From: Ktedonosporobacter rubrisoli
GTDB lineage: Bacteria; Chloroflexota; Ktedonobacteria; Ktedonobacterales; Ktedonobacteraceae
Assembly (NCBI RefSeq): GCF_004208415.1
Contig: NZ_CP035758.1
Span: 62,001 to 126,000, forward strand
Direction of reading: 5' to 3'
DNA length: 64,000 nucleotides
Below, one piece after another: positions 44,552-51,403 of this stretch. The translations under genes were made by a program, and so were the position numbers. Under the pieces are notes generated by a model. It made no database searches. It was not told the DNA's origin and worked only from the letters and a program-made list of their open reading frames with translations. Numbering within the stretch: the first letter of the stretch is position 1; each line of letters starts with the position of its first letter.

Positions 44552-45760
44552 TTAAGAGCGGGAAGAGAGCCGCTGAGGAATGGCGGTAAAAGCTTGCTCT
44601 ATATCCGCGATAAGATCGTCTGTGTCTTCTATCCCAACCGAATAACGGATCAAGCTCTCAGGTATCCCCATGGCTTGCCGCTCTTGCTGCGTTGACTCCA
44701 CATGGCTTGTGGTTGCCGGTACGCCAACGATGGTCTCGACAGCACCAAGATTGGCGGCACGGTGTGCATAGCGCAGCCGGGGTATAAAGGCGCGTACAGC
44801 TTCAAAGCCACCGTGTAAAGCAAAGCTCATCAAGCCGCCAAAGCCTTGCATCTGCCGCTTCGCCAGCGCATATTGCTCGTTAGTTTCAAGCCCGGGATAG
44901 AATACCTGCGAGACGGCTGGATGCGCCTGCAAATACTGTGCTATGCGCAGCGCGCTTTCATTCTGCTGGCGGATGCGCAAATTTAGCGTTTTTGTGCCGC
45001 GCAGCAGGAGATAGGCAGCCATCGGATCGAGCGTGGCACCTGTGATCTCGCGATAGTGGTAGATTTTTTCAATCAGCGGCTTCGCGCCACAGACAATTCC
45101 GCCAAGGGCGTCGGCATGTCCCCCTAGAAACTTGGTTGCGCTATGGAGAACCAGGTCTGCCCCAAGTGCCAGCGGCTTCTGATTTATAGGGGTTGCAATG
45201 GTATTATCAACGACGACCACGGCTCCTTGACGATGAGCGGCTTCTGACAGGCGAGCGATATCAAGAACTTTTAATGTCGGATTCGTCGGCGTTTCTAGAT
45301 ACAGAACCTTACAGCCCTGCTCTATCGCCGCCTCTATCGCCTCGGTATCTGTCGTCTCACAAAGCGCTACCTCAACTTGAAAGCGTGGGAGGAATTCGAG
45401 GAAGATTTTATTAGTTCCTCCATAAGTATCTTTTACCGAAACTACCCGCTCACCTGGCGAGAGAAGGGTGAAGAGTGTATTGCTAATCGCCGCCATTCCT
45501 GTCGCAAAGCTAGTGGCAGCTTCAGCTCCTTCGAGTTGCCGTATTTTGTCTTCAAAGACCGCAACTGTGGGATTGGTGTTGCGTCCATAGATATGGCCTG
45601 ACTTTTTGCCCAGCGCTACCTCTTGCCAGGTCTCGATATCCTCGTAACCAAATGAGACGCTATGCACAACTGGAACTTGCGTGGCCCCTTGCCAGAGTAA
45701 AGAATCCTCACCAGCCCATACAGACATTGTAGAAAGAGAGGGTTTATCAATCTGCGACAT
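44552..45760 (-). CDS. PLP-dependent Cys/Met metabolism enzyme (cystathionine gamma-synthase type)
   Basis: The 402-aa fold-type I PLP enzyme has the Cys/Met_Meta_PP signatures: SGHIYGRNTNPTVAVFEDKI, FATGMAAISNTLF, YLETPTNPTLKVLDI and DLVLHSATKFLGGHADALGG carrying the PLP lysine. It could be cystathionine gamma-synthase, gamma-lyase or O-acylhomoserine sulfhydrylase; sequence alone does not separate them. It is first in a two-gene unit with hom. Its 5' leader contains two short hairpins (45786-45810 and 45811-45828). Confidence 0.85.
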   Translation of the reverse strand: MSQIDKPSLSTMSVWAGEDSLLWQGATQVPVVHSVSFGYEDIETWQEVALGKKSGHIYGRNTNPTVAVFEDKIRQLEGAEAATSFATGMAAISNTLFTLLSPGERVVSVKDTYGGTNKIFLEFLPRFQVEVALCETTDTEAIEAAIEQGCKVLYLETPTNPTLKVLDIARLSEAAHRQGAVVVVDNTIATPINQKPLALGADLVLHSATKFLGGHADALGGIVCGAKPLIEKIYHYREITGATLDPMAAYLLLRGTKTLNLRIRQQNESALRIAQYLQAHPAVSQVFYPGLETNEQYALAKRQMQGFGGLMSFALHGGFEAVRAFIPRLRYAHRAANLGAVETIVGVPATTSHVESTQQERQAMGIPESLIRYSVGIEDTDDLIADIEQAFTAIPQRLSSRS

Positions 45761-46076
45761 ACTTGTATTCCTTACTAGTTATTCCAACCTCTTTAGCAAA
45801 TCGCGAGGTTATGCTACGTTTCTAGCATAGAGGTAATGGCAAAGAATGTCATGCTACAACTTGTAATAGATATCTTTGCTTTTCTATGATAAACTGTCTA
45901 GTCACGGAGGCAAGATCTTTCAGCGTACAGTACGCATATCGAGAGGAATAAAACTTCATTCCCCCAAGAAGATTTTTTGAAGCTCTTGTCACGCCACCTG
46001 ATCAGATAGCGCCGCAACGAACCGTCTACTAGAAAATACCTAGCGGGTTAGCCGCCCTTGCTACAAGGAGGTAAGC
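45761..46076. promoter_or_regulatory. Divergent control region between methionine genes and PucR regulator
   Basis: The minus-strand leader has two consecutive palindromes, ATGCTA/TAGCAT (45811-45828) and AACCTC/GAGGTT (45786-45810). On the plus strand TTGTAA (45861-45866) and TATGAT (45885-45890) with an 18-nt spacer form a possible promoter for the regulator. Confidence 0.4.
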
Positions 46077-47696
46077 ATGGCTTTAAGTGTCAGGCAAGTT
46101 TTGGATTTAGAAGCCTTTCAGACTGCTTCTCTACTCACGAGCCAGCATACATTGTTGGGACGAGAGGTACGTTGGGTCTCCGTCATTGAGGTGCCGGTAG
46201 AAGATTTTGTGCGCCCTCACGAATTAGTACTGAGCACAGCTGTAGGTATTGGTCACGATCCCGCTCTTCTAGCACAGTTTGCCAGGGAGATAGCCGAGGC
46301 CCGTGCTGCGGCCCTGGCTATCAGTATTGGCCCCTATACTCCGGCTATCCCCCCCACGATGATAGAGGCTTGTGAGAGCGTAGCGCTCCCTCTGATTGCC
46401 CTTCCCTGGGAGAGCCGCTTTAGCGAATTGAGCGAGGCTATACTACAGCGCCTGTTGCATGAACAATATAACCTCCTCAATCGCTCGTTTACAGTACATC
46501 AGCAGTTTATACAGTTGATTCTGGCTGGGGCCACTTTGAGCAAACTTACGCAAGTTCTCGCCGAAATGCTGCAGCGAATTGTGCTCATAGTTGATGAGAA
46601 TGGAAAAATACTTGCCCATACTGCCCCTCTGGAAGATGATCTAGCGATACGCGTGCAAAAGGCTCTGAGCTTGGTGAAGGAAGAGGCAGCCAGAAAGCTT
46701 AGTTCGCCGATTCATCTTTTGCCTGATATCCATCTTCTTCTCGTGAAGGTGCAAGTGGCCACCCGGCTCTGTGGCTATCTTATTGTCCCTTTTACCCATT
46801 CCTCTTTATCTCAACTCGAACAACTTATCCTGGAGCATGCTTCAACCGCTGCTGCGCTCTGCTTCCTACAGCAGCGTATTGCCGATGAGGCAGAAATGCG
46901 CATACGTGATGATTTCGTTTGGGCTCTGGCAAGCGGGAATGTTCCTTCTCTTGAACATGCTATCGCGCGTGGGCAACTGCTGGGATACGATGTGGAGCGC
47001 AGGTATGCTTGTTTCTTCGGCCAGGTCGAAATCCCCGAGAACGGAGAAAGGCTGGTCACCGAGCAACTTGTGCGCCATATTCTGTCTGTAGTGGCTGAGC
47101 AAGCCAGGCAGAAACATCTGCGCGCTATGACGACATGGGTAAGCAGTACGCTGATCGTCTTTCTTGAGGTGAGGCGCTCTGAGAAGATGACAGAAGAAGT
47201 CATACGCCAGGCTATGCAATGGCTCTCTCTAACCTATCCCGAGACCACTATCTCCTGGGGGATTGGAGCGGTCAGGCCTGGCTTTGAAAATTTCCAGCAG
47301 AGCTATCAGGAAGCCCGCTCAGCTTGTCAGATAGGCATTAGCGTCTATGGGCCGGGACAAATGATTCCTGCGCGCGAAGTGGCAATGTACCGCACGCTCC
47401 TGGCAGTCAGTCGTGATCCGGAAAGCCGCGCTTATTGGGAACGCTACATCCGCCCTCTGCTAGATTATGAGCAAGCAAAAGGGGTCGAGATGGTGCGCAC
47501 GCTGGAAGTTTACCTCGCCAACCAGGGGAATGTTAGCGAAACTGCCCGCCACCTCCATCTACATCGCCAGTCGCTGCTCTATCGCCTGCAAAGGATAGAG
47601 CAACTCACCAGTTGCCATCTCGCAGATGCCCAGGAGCGCTTTGCGCTGGAATTGGGGCTGCGCCTCTATCTCATCCAGGGTGTAGAGAAGCGCTGA
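46077..47696 (+). CDS. PucR-family transcriptional regulator
   Basis: The 539-aa protein has an N-terminal PucR domain (RQVLDLEAFQTASLLTSQHTLLGREVRWV and the EDFVRPHELVLSTAVGI region). A middle GGDEF-like/sensor stretch follows. The C-terminal helix-turn-helix of the HTH_30 type is VRTLEVYLANQGNVSETARHLHLHRQSLLYRL near residue 480. Family members control purine, amino-acid or nitrogen metabolism. It is divergent from the methionine genes, but regulation of them is only a possibility. AGGAGG is 6 nt before the ATG. Confidence 0.87.
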   Translation: MALSVRQVLDLEAFQTASLLTSQHTLLGREVRWVSVIEVPVEDFVRPHELVLSTAVGIGHDPALLAQFAREIAEARAAALAISIGPYTPAIPPTMIEACESVALPLIALPWESRFSELSEAILQRLLHEQYNLLNRSFTVHQQFIQLILAGATLSKLTQVLAEMLQRIVLIVDENGKILAHTAPLEDDLAIRVQKALSLVKEEAARKLSSPIHLLPDIHLLLVKVQVATRLCGYLIVPFTHSSLSQLEQLILEHASTAAALCFLQQRIADEAEMRIRDDFVWALASGNVPSLEHAIARGQLLGYDVERRYACFFGQVEIPENGERLVTEQLVRHILSVVAEQARQKHLRAMTTWVSSTLIVFLEVRRSEKMTEEVIRQAMQWLSLTYPETTISWGIGAVRPGFENFQQSYQEARSACQIGISVYGPGQMIPAREVAMYRTLLAVSRDPESRAYWERYIRPLLDYEQAKGVEMVRTLEVYLANQGNVSETARHLHLHRQSLLYRLQRIEQLTSCHLADAQERFALELGLRLYLIQGVEKR

Positions 47697-47870
47697 GGAA
47701 AACGCTCACCCCTACTGGCTCCAATCATACAATTTATAATGTGAAAGGACATCTACATCTTACAGGTTGTCTCATGACAGAAACAGGCAGACAGAGTAGT
47801 ATTTCCTGGTTACCGCCTCTGGTGCCTGGCGATATTTTAAACACAGAAACCTGTGTAGATGGAGAAAAGG

Positions 47871-48689
47871 ATGTCTCATATTATCACCCATCTGCTTCGT
47901 AGCAGATATCCAAAAGGTCTGTTTCTGGGAGTTATCCTGCTGATATCAGTGGCTCCCTTTGGCTCACTCGGATCTCTACAAGCTCACGCAGCCTCCAATA
48001 ACGCTGCCTCTGCTCCGCTGGCCCTGGTCTTTAATGATGACAATACACCTGCAGGATGCGATGATGGCTGTGCCGCGGCGGCGGCGCACGCGCTTACCAA
48101 TTCTCCCTGGCACTTTGCTGTAAAATTTGTTGGTCCTAAGGGAGTACCATTGACGAAGCAGCTACTTCAGTCAGCAGCAATTTATGTGCAGCCCGGCGGT
48201 GGCGATAGTCTCGATGCCACTTATGCAGAGATAAAGGACTATGCACCTCTCATCAGGGAGTATGTAAGATCGGGCGGGCGCTATCTGGGCTTATGTATGG
48301 GAGCATTCATGGCCGGCGCAAATCCTGGCTTAAATCTGCTCACGCCAGATGATGTAGACGGATATACCCCACCAGGAGGCAATCAGGATGATCCCATTAT
48401 TGTGAATGTATCCTGGCGCGGCCATCCTCGCCAGCTTTACTTTCAGGGTGGGGCCTATTTTACAGGTCATACCACTGCCAAGGATGTTGTCCTGGCACGC
48501 TACATCGAGCAAGGCAAGGCCCAGGGTCCCGTTGCAGTGATGATCAGACCTTATGGTAAAGGAAAGGTTGCCATCTCGGGCCCTCACCCGGAAGCCCCCC
48601 AGGCCTGGTTCGATGATAGCAAGCTCCCGGCACCTCCTGGTTTAAATGTGGATCTGGTCAACGACCTACTCGATTCTGTGATGCATTAA
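47871..48689 (+). CDS. Secreted BPL_N / glutamine-amidotransferase-like protein
   Basis: The 272-aa protein has a signal peptide (FLGVILLISVAPFGSLG..., likely cleaved after AHA near residue 40). A class-I glutamine-amidotransferase-like domain of the BPL_N type follows: AIYVQPGGGDSL, YLGLCMGAFMAG with the nucleophile-elbow Cys, and GKVAISGPHPEAP. Such proteins are not biotin ligases themselves and the function is unknown. ATG 47871 has GGAG 6 nt upstream, better than ATG 47859. Confidence 0.78.
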   Translation: MSHIITHLLRSRYPKGLFLGVILLISVAPFGSLGSLQAHAASNNAASAPLALVFNDDNTPAGCDDGCAAAAAHALTNSPWHFAVKFVGPKGVPLTKQLLQSAAIYVQPGGGDSLDATYAEIKDYAPLIREYVRSGGRYLGLCMGAFMAGANPGLNLLTPDDVDGYTPPGGNQDDPIIVNVSWRGHPRQLYFQGGAYFTGHTTAKDVVLARYIEQGKAQGPVAVMIRPYGKGKVAISGPHPEAPQAWFDDSKLPAPPGLNVDLVNDLLDSVMH

Positions 48690-48725
48690 TTAGTCTCAAG
48701 CATAGCTCAAGTGCTTAGCTTAGTT

Positions 48726-48789
48726 CTAGCAATCTGATAATGCTGCCGAGGGCACGATCATCTTGCCATTCGCCTTATCAGATTGCTAG
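48726..48789. repeat. 15-bp perfect inverted repeat
   Basis: CTAGCAATCTGATAA (48726-48740) is the exact reverse complement of 48775-48789, with a 34-nt centre. It lies just after the BPL_N gene without a T-run; it may be a terminator-like or protein-binding structure. Confidence 0.55.
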
Positions 48790-48873
48790 GCAAGATGCAT
48801 CAAGTCCAGATTGATTAACTACTGCCATCATGTGCATTATTCCCTCTTGTGCAAAAACTCATGCGAATTCCTC

Positions 48874-48903
48874 TTGACAAATAGAGCCCTCAGCATCTAT
48901 ACT
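48874..48903 (+). promoter_or_regulatory. Sigma-70-type promoter of the Nramp leader
   Basis: TTGACA (48874-48879), an 18-nt spacer and TATACT (48898-48903) give a near-consensus promoter. The expected RNA start is about 48910, leaving a leader of roughly 620 nt before the transporter. Confidence 0.75.
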
Positions 48904-48916
48904 CCTAAGTGTAATC

Positions 48917-48945
48917 GATATCCCCCAGGGGGGATAGGGGATATC
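48917..48945 (+). promoter_or_regulatory. G/C-rich palindrome at the RNA 5' end (operator or 5' hairpin)
   Basis: GATATCCCC (48917-48925) pairs perfectly with GGGGATATC (48937-48945). It starts 13 nt after the -10 element, a classic repressor position. Runs of C then G resemble CsoR/RcnR-type operators, but an RNA 5' hairpin fits as well. Confidence 0.6.
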
Positions 48946-48999
48946 TAATAAGAAATAAGATATCCTGAATTGAGCAAATCGCTAGTAAATTTATAAATT

Positions 49000-49037
49000 C
49001 TGCTAGCAGCTATAACTGAGCAATCAGTTGCTAGCAG
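49000..49037 (+). promoter_or_regulatory. Leader RNA stem-loop upstream of the leader peptide
   Basis: CTGCTAGC (49000-49007) pairs with GCTAGCAG (49030-49037) and AACTGA (49014-49019) with TCAGTT (49024-49029) around a GCAA loop. That is 14 pairs with one 6-nt bulge. Confidence 0.6.
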
Positions 49038-49088
49038 GCCTTGTTCTGTAAAAATTTTTACAATCTGACATTTCTAAGGAGGAGATAA

Positions 49089-49163
49089 ATGGACCCTGAC
49101 CCTAGTCGTAGGCGACGATCATATGGTCCCTTTTCTTCCGTGAAATGCGCCATGTCATTCTAA
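49089..49163 (+). CDS. 24-codon leader peptide, MgtL-like (MDPDPS start)
   Basis: AAGGAGGAG sits just upstream of ATG 49089, one of the strongest ribosome sites in the window. It opens a 24-codon ORF that reads MDPDPSRRRRSYGPF and ends at TAA 49161-49163. The E. coli and Salmonella MgtL leader peptides begin MEPDPTPLPRRR and MDPEPTPLPRWR. Their alternating acidic-Pro residues destabilise the translating ribosome at low Mg2+ and switch on mgtA. Here the same acidic-Pro run and a following arginine block precede an Nramp gene. The Mg2+-sensing role is inferred from this resemblance and from the transporter. Confidence 0.7.
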   Translation: MDPDPSRRRRSYGPFSSVKCAMSF

Positions 49164-49176
49164 TAGCTCTTCTATC

Positions 49177-49256
49177 GAAGCTATTTATCTCACATCTCGC
49201 GTATTTCATGGATTTTATAATCTTACATTACAACGCGAGGTATGTGAGGTAGCTTC
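49177..49256 (+). promoter_or_regulatory. Long hairpin just after the leader peptide stop
   Basis: Three 7-bp blocks pair in order: GAAGCTA with TAGCTTC (49177 and 49250), CTCACAT with ATGTGAG (49189 and 49242), CTCGCGT with ACGCGAG (49196 and 49233). It starts 13 nt after the leader stop, so a ribosome on the leader ORF would affect its folding. Confidence 0.65.
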
Positions 49257-49268
49257 TGTCACTCTTCA

Positions 49269-49301
49269 GAGCCTTCTCCCTCACTTTCTCCCCGCCTTTA
49301 C
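49269..49301 (+). promoter_or_regulatory. C-rich, G-poor tract, possible Rho-loading site
   Basis: The tract directly after the long hairpin includes CTTCTCCCTCACTTTCTCCC and is almost free of G. This is the composition of rut sites. Rho dependence is only suggested. Confidence 0.4.
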
Positions 49302-49331
49302 AGAGCGCAAGCATTGCCTCATGGCTACTTT

Positions 49332-49371
49332 AATGCGCTCTGTCTGCCCGGAATGCGCTCTGTCTGCCCGG
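49332..49371 (+). repeat. 20-bp perfect tandem duplication with alternative pairing
   Basis: Two exact copies (49332-49351 and 49352-49371) contain GCGCTCTGTCTGCCCGG. ACAGAGCGC at 49300-49308 can pair with GCGCTCTGT in either copy (49335-49343 or 49355-49363), giving two mutually exclusive hairpins. Confidence 0.75.
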
Positions 49372-49532
49372 CCCATATGGTGAAATTTGCCTGCTTTTCG
49401 CTAAGAACGTCTTCTGAGGTCTCTTTGATCTGGCAAAGCCCTCGACACAGGATCAGATAGAGCATAGTAGCTTATCCACTGCGACATAGGTACAGGTCGT
49501 CAGTTTGTCTTGTTGTCTTTAAGGAGGTAGGT

Positions 49533-50849
49533 ATGAAAACTACTACAAGCGCTAATCTGGAAGAAAGCAGCACACCAATCCGCGGTCGCGTTGTGCGCTC
49601 CCGCTGGCTATATAATCTCTTGAGCTTTCTGATGGTCTTTGGCCCTGGGCTAATTGTGATGGAAGCTGATAATGATGCCGGAGCAGTCTCAACCTATACA
49701 CAGGCAGGCGCCCAATATGGTACCCATCTGCTCTGGGTTCTGCTGATCTTACTTCCTGTTTGTTACTTCATTCAGGAAATGGTGGCTCGCCTGGGCATAG
49801 CAACGGGAAAAGGCCACGCTGCAATGATATTCCAACGTTTCGGAAAATGGTGGGGCCTCTTTTCGCTCGCCGATCTACTTATTGTGAACTTCTTAACCCT
49901 GGTAACTGAGTTCGCGGCTATCTCGCTGGCAATGAGCCAGTTAGGTATCACTCCTTACCTGGCAGTTCCCGTAGCAGCAATAGCGCTTATTCTTCATGTA
50001 AGTACTGGCAGCTATCTGCGCTGGGAGAGAGTGACTATTCTGCTCTGTATCCTGGATCTGGTCTGGTTAGGCCTGGTGTTCCTGGCACGCCCTTTAGGGT
50101 TAGAGGTTCTGCAAAATACTGTCGTTCCCAATATCCCTCCTGGAGGTTTAACATCAGGCCTGGTATTCCTGGTGATCGCTATCGTAGGTACAACTATTGC
50201 TCCCTGGCAGCTCTTCTTTCAACAGAGCTGTGTAGCTGATAAGCGGCTACGCTTTGCTGATCTAAAATGGGCTCGCCTTGATACTTTTATCGGTTCCTGT
50301 TTTACTATCATCGTTGCAGGTGCCATGATGCTCGTAGGCGATGCGGCTTTTCGTCACCATCTGCCATTTAACGATCCGGCAAGCATGGCCGTAGCCCTTG
50401 GTCCTATTCTGGGTCCGGCAGTCCGCTATGGGGTTCCCTTAATGATGTGCAATGCTGCTGTTCTTGGCACAACAGCGATTTCTCTATCCAGCGCCTGGGC
50501 CTTTGGCGAAGTAAAGGGATGGAACCATAGCTTACAGAAAAATATACGACAGGCTCCGGGCTTCTATCTGGTCTATGCCTTATGTGTGCTCGCTGCGGCA
50601 GCTCTGGTGCTAGTTCCCAACGCACCATTACAGCTCATCATTATTGGAGTCCAGGTACTGGCCGGCATCATGCTGCCATCAGCCATCATTTTCCTGCAAT
50701 TGCTCTTAAATGATAAGGAGCTCTTAGGCAAGCGCTTTATCAATACGCGCTGGAATAACGTGATTAACTGGTCCATTATTATCGTCTTGTTTACGCTATC
50801 CTTGATCCTGGCTGCTCAAGTGATAGCACCTGGCCTGTTTCCATCCTGA
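49533..50849 (+). CDS. Nramp-family transporter of the Nramp-related (probable Mg2+) type
   Basis: The 438-aa protein has 10-11 transmembrane helices and the Nramp frame. In helix 1 the DPGN motif of Mn/Fe transporters aligns with DAGA (MEADNDAGAVSTYTQAG). In helix 6 the M-P-H motif aligns with A-P-W (GTTIAPWQLFFQQS). The soft methionine ligand, the Asn and the His are therefore all replaced. Loss of the Met is a feature of Nramp-related Mg2+ transporters known from Clostridium and Eggerthella. I therefore favour Mg2+ over Mn2+. AGGAGG is 6 nt before the ATG. A long structured leader with an MgtL-like ORF precedes it. Confidence 0.8.
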   Translation: MKTTTSANLEESSTPIRGRVVRSRWLYNLLSFLMVFGPGLIVMEADNDAGAVSTYTQAGAQYGTHLLWVLLILLPVCYFIQEMVARLGIATGKGHAAMIFQRFGKWWGLFSLADLLIVNFLTLVTEFAAISLAMSQLGITPYLAVPVAAIALILHVSTGSYLRWERVTILLCILDLVWLGLVFLARPLGLEVLQNTVVPNIPPGGLTSGLVFLVIAIVGTTIAPWQLFFQQSCVADKRLRFADLKWARLDTFIGSCFTIIVAGAMMLVGDAAFRHHLPFNDPASMAVALGPILGPAVRYGVPLMMCNAAVLGTTAISLSSAWAFGEVKGWNHSLQKNIRQAPGFYLVYALCVLAAAALVLVPNAPLQLIIIGVQVLAGIMLPSAIIFLQLLLNDKELLGKRFINTRWNNVINWSIIIVLFTLSLILAAQVIAPGLFPS

Positions 50850-50918
50850 TCAATCTAGTTACCAAAATACACGTCGAGCTCTATATGCTCCAGATTGTCA
50901 CAAAAAAGGAGGCAAGAT

Positions 50919-51137
50919 ATGCAGACTACTCTTAAAGATCTAAACAACGAAACCTTTCAACTCATTCATCCGCTCTTCGACGCACCTGAAGAGAAATGTT
51001 CTCCCGAAGGGCTAGGGCCCATGCATATGCGTATCAGTGTGAAACTTTCTTTATTCATGCTTCGAGCTTACTTGATTTTGATGGGCTTGCTGGTGCTTTA
51101 CAGCATACTTCACCAGGCTGGCGTCTTCGGGCATTAG
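50919..51137 (+). CDS. Small single-helix membrane protein after the Nramp gene
   Basis: The 72-aa protein has an acidic N-terminal half and one transmembrane helix near residues 50-68 (AYLILMGLLVLYSIL), preceded by GPMHMRISVKLSLFML. AGGAGG is 6 nt before ATG 50919, 69 nt after the transporter stop. I recognise no family. Its position suggests cotranscription with the Nramp gene and perhaps a regulatory or accessory role. Confidence 0.65.
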   Translation: MQTTLKDLNNETFQLIHPLFDAPEEKCSPEGLGPMHMRISVKLSLFMLRAYLILMGLLVLYSILHQAGVFGH

Positions 51138-51143
51138 TCTCCT

Positions 51144-51288
51144 GTCAAGATTGAAGTGAGGCGTGAAAAGAGCTGGGAGGCTAGGGAAAATTCGCTAGCT
51201 CGCGACGCGGCCGCCCCTTGATCGGGACCTGTGGCCGTGCCCCAGCTTCTCCCCGCCTGCAGGCTGCAGGCGGCGCACTTCGTCAAGC
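51144..51288. repeat. Structured dispersed repeat, copy A
   Basis: It shares a run of blocks in the same order with 62096-62250: GTCAAG, TTGA, GTGA, GCGTGAAA, then CGCCCCTTGA, TGTGGCC, TGCCCCAGCT and GGCGGCGCACT, ending CGTCAA. The block sits between the small membrane protein and the Na/Pi gene. Confidence 0.6.
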
Positions 51289-51403
51289 TCTACATGAGAG
51301 ACGACAAGTCTCTAGAGGCAATCGAAAAATTCTTATCGCGAAAACAAAGGAGCCAGACATGGGGCAACTGACGCTCTACTAGCATACACATTAAGGAGGT
51401 GAC

